A DNA stretch of 64,000 nt from Cyprinodon diabolis. Lineage: Eukaryota; Chordata; Actinopteri; Cyprinodontiformes; Cyprinodontidae. Shown one piece after another: positions 36,330 through 49,884 of the stretch. The notes below the pieces were generated by a model. It was not told the origin of the DNA. It saw only the letters and a list, made by a program, of their open reading frames with translations, and ran no database searches. A program made the position numbers and the translations under genes. The stretch covers positions 22,673,501-22,737,500 of the forward strand of contig CM060070.1 in assembly GCA_030533445.1 (NCBI GenBank), in the 5' to 3' direction. The number at the start of each line of letters is the position of its first letter. Position 1 is the stretch's first letter.

Positions 36330-39300
36330 TTTAAGAATGACACTGGTTGAAAGCATTGTCCACTTAGTACATTATTAAATGAGAACGGCACGATTAAAAG
36401 TTCTGTCACTGCAGAACTAAAGTTTGCTTAACTGGTGTGTGGTAAGAGTGGAAAGACGTCTGAAGACCTAACAAGTGATCAGATTTTTTTCTTAACTATA
36501 TGATTTTTAATATTTAGGGGTATGACCTATGGATATGACCCAGTCCACAGTCAGTTCTCAAGCATTTTATTCACCAGGTGATGTTAATGTAAAAGAAAAA
36601 ATTTTGATGTACCATCAGTTGGGACAGAGTGACAGCTCACAGTAGGGGGCTGGAAATTGCACTGTTTACCATTTGGCACTGAAGGAAATGACTCAGAACT
36701 TTGCAGAAATGTACTTCATGTCAGTCTGCATAATGTTGTGTGGGCTGCATGTTGTTTTGACTTGTTTCAACAATTATGTGACATTTTGTACAATTATCTG
36801 AAGCTTCAAATTGCCTTAGATGGATTGCTTTGTTTTTCTCCATATTCTCTTGTGCAGGCCCCTTGAATGTCAGATTGGAATCAAGTGTTAGTGTAATTGT
36901 TGACTGTTGAACAGTATAATCACATGCATAATACTGAGAGGAAGAAAATCATATCAGTATCTATTTTCAATAGAAAAATACTACATTATTTTATATTTGT
37001 AATAGCCCTGAGGACCTAATCTTCAAAACAGAAGCACTAAATTGCTTGTGAAAAAACAAATTGCACTTTCAAAAGGGCGCTGTGCTGTGGGTGAAAGATT
37101 AAGCAATAGATAATGTGCATAAGTGGTGTGAGCTGCCCTATTTAAATAAAGAGTGTATTTGGAGAGGGGGTAAGATATAAAAGAAAGATTGAAAATTGGA
37201 GGTAAAAATTCTGATCATGAAAAAATATGGCATCAATAACAGTAATAAATATGTTTAGGCATGCACTTCACATTTGTTTTTTGTTTAAGAGTTACAAAAA
37301 GTAAGTTAAAACAAACAAAAAAATCTATAAAAGATAAAGTTTCAAGACTTAAGTATCAGCTATAAAATCTTGAAAACTGACTATAAACTGTAATCCCCCC
37401 CCACTCCTTGTCTGGCAGACATTAGTTTAGGGAGTACAGTAAGGCAAGGACAGTTGATTTGCATGATTTGGACGTAAAAGAAAAGCGCAACAGGAAAAGT
37501 ACATTGCAACAAAACTTAAAGAATAAAACGACTGTTAATCAAATCAAAGAAGGTTGGACAACAAAATTAAACTAATGTTGTTTAGCTAGGTTAGCCAAAA
37601 TCTTTCTTGAACTAAGACATTTTTTTATCTAGATTTAAAGCAACTTTGGGTTTTGGAAATTTTAAAGATTTCTGGGAGTTTGTTTTAGATCAGTGAAGAA
37701 TACGAGCTAAAAACTTCTGCTCTATGTGTGGTTCTGGGTCTGCAGTAGGGTGACTAGATCTCCTGATTTGTGTAGGAGTAGGCTGCATATTTTCTTCAGT
37801 CCCATTGTCTTGCAAATTTAAACAATGCTCTACATTTGAATGTATCAAATTATGAAAAAGTCAAAAAAATTATTCACAGCCACTTTTTCTAAATGCAAGT
37901 TCTTGTCACAGAGCTGTGCCAATGCCTCACGTCATGATTGATGATACTGGTAAAGGATTTTAATGCAAGATATTATGGAAACAATGTTTAAAGAAAAGAA
38001 AATCCAGCCACAACAAATACAGCAGAATTGTTTAAAACTGGGTTAGGCCAGTTACAGGTGATTCTCAACATTTTCTGAAGTTTGCCAAATCTCATTTTCA
38101 ATTTTAAACGAGTGGAATTTGAGTCACAAAAGAAACACGCAGCTGAAAAAGCTGCGTCTGTCCAGCATTGTCCCTCATAAGCATTCTTGTTGTCCCACAT
38201 TTGCTTTTTTTAGATCTGGTCACCATAGTATGCCGAGTGGGCTTGGGACAGAAAAACTGACTGGTCTTGGCAGTTGATGCACTGACAACCAGTGTTGTTT
38301 TCTTCAACAATGACGATGACGAAATACTTTCATTGACACTCCTTTTTTCATGACTTTAAAAAAAAAACTGATGAGCTTAACATGGATCTTTGATGAATAA
38401 AACATGACTAGTCATAGGTTTGAGTTTTCGTGAATGAGACTAAACATAAATTAGCGGGCTGCAGGCAGACATTTAAAATGCATCATGGTGCTGTAATCTG
38501 TTAGGCAAGTTAAACAGTATCAGCCGTGCTGCTGCATCTTGTTTGGTCATGCGCTCCCCTTGGTGTGCAGCGGTGCAGATTCTGCATGACTACAGATGGA
38601 TCATAGCAGCGGCATAGGAGAAAATATCCTGGAATCGTCCAGTACTGAGCACTCAACTTTTGACAAACTGTTTGGATCTTCCAGTTGTGCTTAGCTTAGA
38701 GTCGAGGCTTTACGCTCCACACTGATGGTGTGCTCTCAACAGTCCGGCTCTTGTTGCTCTCTCTACTTAATAAACTATGTGGCTGATCATCCTCTAACAA
38801 GCTTAAAAAATCCTTTATTCTAACTATTTAGATTTTATTTTTTCCAGCTCCCAAGAGGTGATAATAAACATTTAATTTCTACCAAAAGGAATCCCCAAAT
38901 TATATCCAAAGAAAATATTTCTTTGAAAACTTTTTTTTTTAGTTAACAAATTTATTCAATTTAGGTCCTGATTGCCATGGCATTACAAGGCAATTACTAT
39001 ATGTAGGTTCTCTCTGTATTTTTTATATCTAAACCCTGTGAATTTAAATCTACTCTGAGCAGTGGTAACCAAGGGGGAAATTCTCAGAAATGAAGCCAAA
39101 ATTGCCAAAGTAGAAAAAAAGAATGTTTTAGTTCTTTGCTTTTTTGGAGCACTTAAGATTTTATTTATCTGTGTGCAATGCATAATTCATAGTAGATCAG
39201 GAAATGTTTGCTTTGGGATGAAAACTTATATCGCTAAAACCATTTATTTATTGTACATTTTGTTAGCTTATCTGTCTGCTATATTAACCAATATGGTGTG

Positions 39301-39610
39301 TTGAACTAGATCTGCTACTTTCACAACTTGTTTGATAAAGTAATTCATAAAAAAAAGTTTATTTAATTTCTATAAATAAAAATGTTTGCTGTCCAACAGC
39401 AATGATGAACCAGACTGCAGCATTCTAGCAATTGTAGTATCTAGGCTGGAGCCGTCAGTCTGGTAAAGAATCTGGTTGTTATTCGAAATTGTGAAGGTTA
39501 ACTATTTTTACAACATAAAACTGACAAAAACTAGACAAAAACTTTTTTTTGTTTTAGTCGACTAAATCTATCACATATCGTAATGACTAAAATGCGACGA
39601 AGACTAATTT
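36330..39610. other. Intergenic or distal 3' UTR, no gene recognised
   Basis: AT-rich DNA without protein-like frames. Around 38290-38450 and 39530-39640 there are loosely similar stretches rich in gactaaa/gactagt motifs, likely decayed interspersed repeats of unknown family. Confidence 0.5.
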
Positions 39611-39619
39611 TAGTTTTCA

Positions 39620-40330
39620 TTCTGAAGACAGACTAAATCTAAGATGTCTGTCAGAAACAACACTGCTGACAACAAATCTGTATTGTATTTTGGTACTAAG
39701 CCATTCAGTGACTTTAAAACTGGTATGGTCCATTTTCTTAGTTTTAGTTAGGGACACGGGCAGCAGTATTCTAGATAAGCTGGAACTGTGTGATCGACTC
39801 TTTAGGCAGACCTGTGAAGACAATGTTGAAATTCTGACTTTATATTATAGATAAGCACATGAATTAGTTTTTCAATATCCTGCAAAATCTTTTAATCATC
39901 AAAGTGTTCTTTATATGATAGAAATCTAAATTTGTTGCTCTCCTTATGTGCCTCTGAAGGTGAAGGTCTGAGTTCATCACTGCAGCCACATTTCAAGCCT
40001 GATTGGTAGTATCTAGCTGTATTAACTAAAGCTTTTATATGTTTTTCCTTCAATCCCAATTAACTTAGTTTTACTTTGATTCACCTGAAGAATATATGGG
40101 CAGAGCAACGATTTCTTCTTTGCATCTAATAAGTGCTAAAAGGGGTTCATAGTCACCTGGTGACATTGTTTAAAAGTGTTTCATCTGCATAGTTACAGTA
40201 ATGTATGTCTCATTAAAGTTAAGTTGGGTGGAGTATGTAAATATTGAATAGGAGACACTCCAGGATTTAAACTTGGGAAACATCACAAGGGATTATGGGG
40301 TCACGATGTAAGGTTAATTACTGAATCAAA
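39620..40330 (-). mobile_element. Decayed L2-type LINE fragment, reverse transcriptase C-terminal part
   Basis: The minus strand parallels the L2 copy at 56338-58095. The stretch tgtttcatctgcatagttac near 40186 is the antisense of the YADD-region codons. The region near 39738-39830 translates on the minus strand to pieces like VFTGLPKES, NTAARV and LTKTKKMDHT, which match [25 protein letters not shown] in the 57-kb copy. It is riddled with stops and indels, so it is much older than the 57-kb copy. Confidence 0.7.
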
Positions 40331-43300
40331 AAATGTCCCGTCCTTTATTTATGTATTGATATTACCCCAGTGGCTATTATGGAAAAAATTTGCCCGTTTT
40401 GTTTGTTGTTCGCTATGTGGAGTCAAACCTAAACTTGTAATATGGTCACATTTTTTTGGCATTTCTGTCTTCAGGGATGTCAATCTGAAATTGAAAGGCT
40501 CCCTCAAAAATTAAGTAGTCATAATCAATCAACATCTATCAAGGTACAACTTTTCCCAGGAAACTATACTTTCTGATCCAGTTACCACTGGGGCCCAGAT
40601 TGCATCACAGTGATTGAATAGTATTCAAATTGATAATTTGAGGGTCCTGCTTTGCTCCAGAAATGTTTAGAAAGATCTGTTGGTATACGTGGCTTCCTGT
40701 TTTTCCTGCAAAATGTCGAGGTACTCCAAGAGACCCCCAGTAGGTTTGCTGTGGCCATTACATTTCGTTTTTAGACACACATCTCTAAAGTTTTCATCAC
40801 CAGTCGCCCTTTGTCTCCTTGTCCCAATAAAAATGCCAAAAAGGCATGCATTTAATCAGCTGTTGCTTTTTCACCTTTGGGAGGGTCTAGCCTGCCATAT
40901 GGAATTGTCTAAAATGTCACAGTTTGGGACAGCAAATTAACCACACATGTATTGACAGTAAAGAACTAACATAATCCCCCGACCCCAACACCACCAAATA
41001 ACACTAAAAAGAAAAAATGGATAATATGGAAATATAAAGAAACAGAAAAATTAACAACCCCTAATTTACTAAGCATAAAAAAGCTTGATAGAAAAAAGGA
41101 AAGCCCTAACTGTGCACAGTAACTTATTACGTCACAAAAAATGGAATGGAGTCACTGTCATATATCTCTTCTAAAAAATAACTTATCTTCAGAAGCAAGC
41201 AGAGGACATCAAATTTTCTCTAATTAAATAAATGAAAGAGGTTCTCTAAGCCATCTGATATGGGAAGTGGGATTAGGGCTCTTCCATATGACCAGAAATA
41301 ATATGCGTTTCGGATGTGTAATAAAGACAATAATAGTAGCAAATTATACCGGAAGTGAAATTCCCCAAGGTTGAAGACCAAAGAAGGCAGAAAAGAACTT
41401 GAAGGGTGATTCAAAAAACTTGGAGAGGGAAGGACATATCCAGAACTTTCGTGTGAATTACCAGGCCTCATTATTTTGTTATTCCTTGTCCTAAATGTCT
41501 GTTTGGCAAAATTAACTACAAAGTAAAAAGTAACATATTACTTTACAAAGATGGAAATAATGTAAAGAAGTGTATAACTTTCTAACAAGGATAACTTGTA
41601 TTATTAAATATATCACATATTGGAAGTGAATTGCCCAACATTGGTTATTGGGCCCTTTGCGATTCTTGCTGGACTCCTCTGTGATCAAACACTTTCATGG
41701 TCATCATTCTCGACCATGATGCAACGCTCATGGAGAAGGTGTGATTCTCAGGAAGGGGTCAGGTGAGCAAATGGATGACATATAGGGAATATCTGTCTGT
41801 CTCAAATGCTTAAAAACTTGAACATTGTTCCTTCATGCCCCAAGCTATAATTTCCTTTTATCCTCAACGTGCCACCTCCTCCAGTGCTACGTTGTTTTCC
41901 CCTTTTCTCCTTGCCATACCAGCAGTGTTTCCAGCCTAGGAAATACCTCTTTCTTATTCCATGTTCAGTGCTTTGGGTCTCTTACAAAGCAAACTGCATG
42001 AGTTCTTTACCATATCTATTCTCATATCTGTGTGTCTTTCCCTCTAATTGGTGAAGTCAGATGTCTGTCAAAAGTGCAAATGTGTAATGAAAATGTATAT
42101 AATCAGATGCATGCAAACTATACTCTCCACATGCCTTTTGAACGTTCTACCATGTGTATAGATTCAACACAACAATGACTTCATGCTCCTTCTCAGCACT
42201 CCCTTAGTTTTTATGTGCCTGTGTATTCTCTCCATCTCAGATGTGGAGGTGTTTCTTTGCACACATGTCAACTTTTGTCACTTTAAGGGTGAAACCCACC
42301 AGAGAAAGCAATGTCTTTGATTAGCTGCTTTTCAGGAAATCCTGCGTCTACTGTTTTCCTCCTAATTGTGGCCAGGAATTGGAAGTGGGTACAGGGTTGT
42401 GAATATTCTTTTTCTTTTTTTTAAGTGGGGAAGACTGGTCTTTTCCTTACATTAGATCTACTAACAACTAGGAAGAAAACAACACTGTCTAAGGACATTA
42501 TGCTAAAGGTATTTCCTGAAAAGTACCCGGTGACACAGTTACTTTCTCAGGTTGGTTCCACCCTCAAAGTGACATAAGTTGACGTGGAGCGCACAGAAAC
42601 AGGTTGTGACACAGTGTGGTATTGTGGTATTGAATCTGTAAGCATAGGTTGTTCAAAATGTGTGTGGAGAAAAGTTAATTTCATTCTCATTGACAAACGT
42701 AGTATCACTAAAACTTCACTCAGGTCCTCCACAAGCATTTAACAACACATCTCCAAACCCATGCACCATAGGTACTATTTTATAAAGTCATGGAGAAAAT
42801 TTTGACCTCCCTGACTTTGTTAAATTTCTTGTTTTCAAGGTTTATTGTTGTTGCTGAAGAAAATGCAATGAACACTGTAAAGAACAAATAAAACAAAAGT
42901 GGTCAATTTTTTTTCATGACGTATTTTGTCCTTTGTTCAAACCAAGTATTCAGTTAAGCCTGGACAACCCCAACTACTTTTGTGACTTTACATATTTGTT
43001 AAAAGTTAGTTTAGAGAACTCTGTTTCCAAGCCTTGGTGATTTCTTTGAGTTATGGATAGCCTCTGCAGCAGTTACTCGTGTAAACAGAAACAGTGCCAA
43101 TTATAGATGCCATCGAAGTAGATGGGGGAAAAAAAGTGTACAAAGAAAATAAATATCTTCAGAAGCCACGAACAGTTTACTGGCAATGCAAAAGTAACTT
43201 CCCAAACTCTTGAAGTTAAAGGGGGGCACTTTAACTGCTTACTCTTTTCTTCCTCCAGCCTCTTTTGTCCTGTCCCCAACTTCAAATGTGCAGATTTGTG

Positions 43301-43880
43301 GCCCATGGGCAACTTAGATCTGTTCCGTTGAGGTGAAAAATCCAATTAACCTGCAGCTCTGGCTGCCTTCATTATAATCCTCTCCCATAATTATGAAATT
43401 ACTAAATGCAGGATTTCAAATGAAGAAAAGGAGCTGATGACTTAGCCAGAGAAAGGTGAAAAAAACGCTGTTTTGGAGGTGAAGAATTTCTATCTACCTC
43501 TAGATGGAAGAATTCGGTCTTTTGGCAAAACTTTGAAAAGTATCTATCAAAATATATAATATAGTGATTATTGCATTCTTGACAAAGCACACAAGGTGAC
43601 CTTTTCTCCTGCTGCATTCAGGATCCCCAATAATATTCTTAAGGAGTCCAGCTACCCTTAATTTTTTTTTTATTTATTTATTTTTTGGCATGCCTTTATG
43701 ATTACATTTCTGTTTAATTTCCTACATCCAGTCCATTCAATTTCTGTTGATCTTCTGTTGATCTTGTTTACCTTGGTATATATACAAAATATGTCCTTTT
43801 TCTGTTCAACAGTTTTAACATAGTCACAAGTTATCAGTTGTTCCTTGCTCGATCATCATCATTTTCACATTTCCTGTCCT
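40331..43880. other. Intergenic, nothing coding recognised
   Basis: AT-rich. A segment near 42385-42441 shares gggtacagggttgtg, a T run with aagtgg, and ggtctttt with 11470-11535, probably two copies of one small repeat. No RNA gene or conserved protein pattern seen. Confidence 0.5.
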
Positions 43881-43888
43881 ACAGTGTT

Positions 43889-43924
43889 CCCCCCCCCCAA
43901 CCCCCCCCCCCCCCCCCCCCCCCC
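43889..43924. repeat. Poly-C tract
   Basis: About 34 C broken only by AA near 43899-43900, in otherwise AT-rich DNA. The minus strand is a long G run able to form a G-quadruplex. Length may be unreliable in assembly. Confidence 0.95.
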
Positions 43925-46912
43925 AGTTTGTAATGACATTAGCTTTGTTTTTTAATATATATATATATTTAAAAAAAACTTGCCGGTATTCACAATCTTT
44001 AAGACCTGAAAAAGTGATAGTTCTACCTCCTGAATGCAAAGAAGAAATGATTAAATCCTTTACTATTGTAAAGAAAATGTAAGATTTAAGCAAATGGATT
44101 GTTCTGCATGAATAGAGCAGGTCTTTTAGAGACATCCACAGGTGCTTGTGCAAGGCAGCACAAAATTGGATTTTCTACAGCTGATTTTTGTTTTAACTAA
44201 CAACTCTTGCCAAAAATGTTAAAGTGCTTGTGGGGAATATTTCTGTCTTTCAGCTACTGTATGCTTAGTCCACCCACAGAAATATTTCACAATGTTTACA
44301 AACTGAAAAGGGGTCTGTTTATGCATATAACAATATCTCTGAAAATAGTATTTATTAAAGCAGCTGAATATAGTGTACATCTGTTTGTCTGTGAACAATT
44401 GGTTTCAAACATCTGGGGTTCGATGTATGTGTGAGGTATGTGTGGGCTCAGAGACCTTAAACCCAAGAGCTTACCACCGCCTAACACAAGCCTAAAAGAG
44501 CTTTTGGGGTCTAGGCCCCACCAAGCCCCAGGGTTGGTGGGACACACATATATCAGCACACAGTCCCGCACAGCAGGAACCACCAACACACTGCAAGGCA
44601 GAGGCACCAGCCAAAGTGGAGTTTCATGGAGGGGGAAACAAGCCGTACATTTAGTGAAGGACTGAGATGTACCAGAGGAGGGAGCAGATTCATATTCACT
44701 TATTTCCTCCCTCATGTCCACAGAAATATACAAAAAATATATAAATAATAAACATACTCTCGATTTTATGACACGACAATGGATGCTGTGAATATACTAC
44801 ACTCGCCACACACAGACGAGACTCCTTTGAGGCTTTCACAAAATATGAGTATTTTTTAAAGGCTTATAGAAGGGTTCTTTTTTTATTGGGAGTTAATTTT
44901 ACTGATTTCATTTCAGGATAACAAATATAATTTCAGGATGATTGTATTTGTAAAAGGCTTTGAAAACTGTGCAGAATTGTCCTCGACTTCACAATAAAGT
45001 GTGATTTTGTGAAAAGGTTAGAGTTGTGGGAATGCTTTGGGAGGGGTATAGAAACTTAGTTTATGCAAACCTTGGTGAAAGAAAGAGTTTGAATTACAAA
45101 GTCACTTTCTAATATCAAAAAACTACGAAAACCCTTGATATGTTAAACTAATATGTTACTAAACATGCTACAAAAATTAATCAAGAGAAAATCACATTCT
45201 CCAGAAGAATCCATTACTAACAGTATTGTATAATAATCCATTGCTGATGAATAAATTCATGTAAGCATATGTGTTTGTGAGGTGGAATTGTCTTTGGAAG
45301 CTATTTTCAAAATACACAATACATTTTCTGGTCCTGCTGCTGTCTCTATAATTGATAAATAGAGGGAATGCAGATGTAACATTGACTATTAGTGTGTATT
45401 GGAGCTGAATATTGATTCAGAGTTTCCTTGCTGGTGGCAAATGTGCACGCAGACTATAAAGACAAGATATAAAATATATTAGAAATGTCTCAGTTGGATT
45501 GCAGTTTCTCATTAAAATTCAGAGAGGCCTTACGCAGATGAACCTTGTCATGCTAATCCTGGGCAAGTGCTCCCACAGGGTCCCAACAACTGTGTCTAAG
45601 CCTGGTGGATCTTGAAGAACAATTTTTTTGCAAGTGATCTTTGTCGTATCGCTTCCAATGTCTTTGTGTTGTCATTGTCCTCTTTGTGTGGTAGTTTGTC
45701 TTAGTCAAATAACTGATTAGGACACCAAAATGTACAGTTTGCTCTACTTGCAGTGTCTTCTAAAACAAAACAAATTGCAATATATTCTTTCATGTATATA
45801 AAAGCTTGATAAGTACTAATATATTTAAATATACATTAGGCGAATAATAAATGTTTATCATACACTTTCAACATATCCTGAGCAAAGTGTGTAATCTGAT
45901 CTGATGTCTTTCCTATCACTTCAGGCCACTTTGATTTTCATCAAGAGTATATTTCAAGATTAATACCTAAATCCAAAGAAGTCTATGGTGAAATACATGT
46001 AATGCATCCTTGGGCCACAATATATGACGAGTCACAGATTTTGTTGTAGCACCCTCACTTTATTTCCAGCATCCTTAACTGTACAGTACATGTCAATTTC
46101 AGTTTGTTAGATTCATGAATAATGTGGTTGTTTAATGGTATATTTTCTTTATTGGATTAATCAGAAAGTTCAGCCTGCCCCACACACCCACTAGCTGCAG
46201 TAAGGTAGCGTTATTTCAACTGATGGTTAGCTGATTCAAAAAACATTTTATGTGGTGCTTTTTTATGTATACCCTTCCAATACAATTTATGATTAATAAC
46301 TGTCTACAACTATAGAGATGTAGTTAATAATTTGTTGGGTTGTAATCAAAAAGTTTTCACTCCCTCTGTTGATCTCCACCTGGGACATTACAGAATCAAT
46401 GCTCATAAAATAGTTACTACCCCCTTCCATTGCATCTCTACAGGGAGGAACAGGTTTTACCTGTTTTGTATGCTGGATTATCTAAAATCTTGACATGATG
46501 TGTTTATATATTCTACCATATTCCAGCACAATTTTGGGTTTACAACTGCATTGTATTGCTATATATATGTATACCCACAACTCTATTGTTGGAGAGCTGG
46601 AGGTAATAACTAATCGAGTTCTAATCAGAAAATAGTAGTGTACCCCAAAAAAATCCTTTTATTGATATCGCGCTGTTCCTAATGGCACATTTTGTTGAAA
46701 ATCGGGTAAATCATATGAAGAAAAAATATAGGTTCATATGTAAAGGAAATCCCTAGGTTAAAAAAAAGAACATTTGATACAGTTATGGCCACTTTTGGCA
46801 CAACCTGCCAAAATCATAACTCCAGCCTGCACAGTGTTCACTAAAACCTTTGTTGAACACATATGCTTTAACTAAGTCCAAATTTGCTGCAATAATCAGT
46901 GGGTCTATACAG

Positions 46913-46950
46913 CATGTGGCTTCAACAAAATTTCATGTTGAAGCCACATG
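46913..46950. repeat. Perfect 15-bp inverted repeat with 8-nt loop
   Basis: catgtggcttcaaca, loop aaatttca, tgttgaagccacatg. The pairing is exact over 15 bp. The whole is too short for a typical microRNA precursor. Confidence 0.9.
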
Positions 46951-47055
46951 AAAGGGTTTTCATGGTTTGGAGTGTTTATTTTTGAAAATCAATAGGGGAG
47001 GTTCAGATTTTTTTATTTCTTCTACCTATGATCACCTACAAATCAGAAATTGTGA

Positions 47056-47092
47056 CATTTACATTACATTACATACATTACATTATACATTA
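47056..47092. repeat. ACATT microsatellite
   Basis: Tandem variants of acatt and catac over about 37 bp. Confidence 0.8.
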
Positions 47093-49190
47093 TATTCTCC
47101 AATGACTTTGTGTTATACATTTTTTTTGTTGCTGTTTTTTTTTTTATTCCACTTTATAACTTTGGAGATACATATTGTTATATAGATATTCCAAGCTGTT
47201 AAAATTGTTAAATATGATTGTTTCTGTTCTCCTGTATTAATGAAGAGTATATGCTGCTCTTGTTTTAAGACGCATTATTCTATAATCCAGTAAAGAGTTT
47301 TTTCAGATAAAGTAGGATTCCTTTAGACCTCTAAAAGGACATTTTTTCTCCAGTTTCATAGCATCATTATTCTTAATATCTGTTTTTTGATTAATGCAGT
47401 TTTGAATTTTGGCAAAAATCTTAATTTCATAACTTTTGTTCACCTATTTTCTGTTAACTTTACATTGCTTTTGTCAAAGCCTGAATGTTAAAATCTGTAT
47501 CTTTTTTCCAATACTTTCTTTATTAGAGGAAAAACTGAGCAGCTTTCTACACTTTCTGTATTTTATTTGTGAAATATTTTTTATAACCATGTAAGTAAAA
47601 AGTAACAATAGTGTTCCAGAAAAATAACTGCATTAAAATTTGTGGTTAACAAAATGAAAGGTTTTAAGAGTATGAATACCCTTGCAATGCACTTTATAAA
47701 ATGTTAAAGATGTTGGTTTTATACTCAGAGAAAAGCCCTGAAACCTATTCAAAGCACATTTCTTTGCTGACCAAATTACTGGCATGACCTTTAAAGCTTC
47801 CTCTTTAAACTTCTTACATCTCATGTCGTAGAAATGACAATAAGTCGTCTTGTCAATCATGCAAATTACATCTCAGATTCAAAGGATTGCATTACATACG
47901 GAGAGGGAGAAAGCATTATGTTGACTAAAAGAAAGGACAAGCAATTAATGATATCTGAGCTGGGGTTTCGTATCTCCAACAATCAAAAATAGATTTAAAT
48001 GATCAGAAATTCCAATGTCAGGCATGCATTCACCTTCTGGGTTATTTCCTTGTTAATAAAAAGTGGTAAATTGATGTGAACCCATTTGAAATAATCACAG
48101 TATTTATAATCAGATTGCTGAATGTGCCTGTTAAATATTCTTGCAAAAGCCCTGAAAATTGGCTTTTCATATCAATATAATAATGTTTTAGTAATGCTGG
48201 CTGTAATGAAATATGTTAGCCGGGCCTCCTGATTGATTAGTTTCACCTTTTATGTACAGAACAAGGCTGGCCAACACTGCAGATGTCCTGACTCGAATGT
48301 TTTTAATGAAAGGCTGTGACTTGGCATTGCTATTTAATGCATGAGCATAAAATATGCTGTGATCATTATGCTGAATGCTTATCTTGCTGTCTATCTTGTA
48401 GGGACTTTAAGTACCTCCCCTTTGCATGTATACTGTTCAGATATGTTAAAGCAGAGCCAGGGGGATTCCAACAGATGTTGAATGTTTTTTTTTTTGTGTG
48501 AGTACATAAGGGTTTTTCAGCTTGAAGGTGAAATCAAGTTGAAACCATATTATGGCTCACTTTGATGTTATAGCTTACAGCTGGTAGAAGCAGATGAGTA
48601 GAGTTATATCTATTAGATTGGAAGGACTAATGGGTCGACATTTTGTGTGTATGTACTTGTTTAATTTAGTTGGTGAGGTGCAGCCAAGGAAAAGTTATGA
48701 TTTGGCTATTTTTTTCATTTATTATAGTTATTATTGAGGAGGTCACCTGAGAGAGGGAAAAAAGGACCTACTTCCAAAGCAAGGAAAACTTACCTGGTCA
48801 AAATATTTCAATCTTTTTTTCCCCACAACTCCAACCACAATAAAGCAGACCATGTTAGGTTTGTAATGCCCCAGTGGTTTTTCAGTCTGTAAACTAAAAA
48901 TTACTTATTTTTCTTTCAACACAGTGCTTGAGAAATGCTGGAAAGTCAAAATAAACTTTGACCTTTTTATTGATCACTTCTTAAATGGTAACAGAATTTA
49001 TAAAATACTAACACTAAAACAACATTTCTGAGTTGATATAGTCTACCGTCTAACCCTAACCCAACCTACCGAAGTCTACCTAATCCACTATTGGTGACTA
49101 AAAAAGTGGACATTGAATAAGAAAACAAAAACTACATAACTTTGTGTAGCCATTTTTTTTTTTGGCTAATAAAAATAAATGCTTCGTAAA

Positions 49191-49869
49191 TGTCATGTTT
49201 GGCTTTAGGTGCCGCGCCCACATGCAGAAACACCCTCGGGAAAACAGGCACAGTCTCAGGGTCTTTATTAACACTTAGTCAAAACAGATCACAGAGATTA
49301 TGTCAACCAAAAACTACAAGAACTGGAGCGCTGCCAGGAAACCGGTCTCGTCTAAGGAGGAAAGAGAAGAGGTTAGACCGCAGAGAGTCTGGTGGAAGAA
49401 ACCTACAGATCTGAGCTTACCACAGAGCGCGGACACCGGACCGGGAGGGAGCAGTGAGAACTCGGTGCTGCCTGATGGTGATGTGACAGGCGTGGCGTGA
49501 CCAGAGAGCGGGGGAATGTGGAGTTGTCCGAGCAGCCTCCGGGGAATCCGGAGATCAGAAACAGCGGGAGGAACCTTGGAGAAACGGGGGGCCAGGGACC
49601 CAGAGACTGGGTGACCAACCTCGATATTCCTGAGAGGACCTGGAAGGATCCGCCACAAGAGGAGATGATGATTCACGAGAGAGAACCTGGGAGACACAAA
49701 CGCAGGAGTATGAGCAAGAGAAAAGGTAGGTTAGGCGAGAGGCCGTGGCCGATCAGGCATACCGCAATGGTAACACTCTGGCATCCTCCCGCTGTCTGTG
49801 CGCTGCTCAAATAGTGCAGGGCCGGTGCTGCTGAACCACTTGCAGGTGTGCGTGCCCCGCCCTCCAGTC
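49191..49869 (-). repeat. Gypsy 3' LTR (left copy)
   Basis: 49221-49869 is a direct repeat of 53658-54306 without indels. It begins with the outer end TGTCATGTTTGGC. The inner end stops at ccctccagtc, where pol-derived sequence begins abruptly (cctccaggagatg). The minus strand has AATAAA at 49264-49269, a likely LTR polyadenylation signal. Confidence 0.93.
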
Positions 49870-49884
49870 CCTCCAGGAGATGAT

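Larger units (their letters stand above)
43925..49185. other. Intergenic, AT-rich
   Basis: No gene recognised. Contains a GC-richer patch near 44400-44680 of unknown origin, a short perfect hairpin at 46913-46950 and an ACATT microsatellite near 47056-47092. The stretch 48130-48470, rich in TAAT and ATGCAT-like motifs and low in simple repeats, has the look of conserved noncoding DNA, which cannot be shown from one genome. Confidence 0.5.

Noticed and set aside
38290..39640. Stretches rich in gactaaa/gactagt motifs as a defined transposon
   Set aside because: Resemblance to fish interspersed repeats is vague, and no termini or coding remnant could be set.
43824..44153. Glycine-rich minus-strand open frame
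   Set aside because: Glycines are a translation of the poly-C tract.
44296..44733. 145-codon minus-strand open frame
   Set aside because: No protein-like motif; overlaps plus-strand frames in a GC-richer patch of unknown origin.
44989..44995. AATAAA-type signal far downstream of adgrl2
   Set aside because: No transcript evidence in sequence and more than 10 kb beyond the stop; common by chance in AT-rich DNA.
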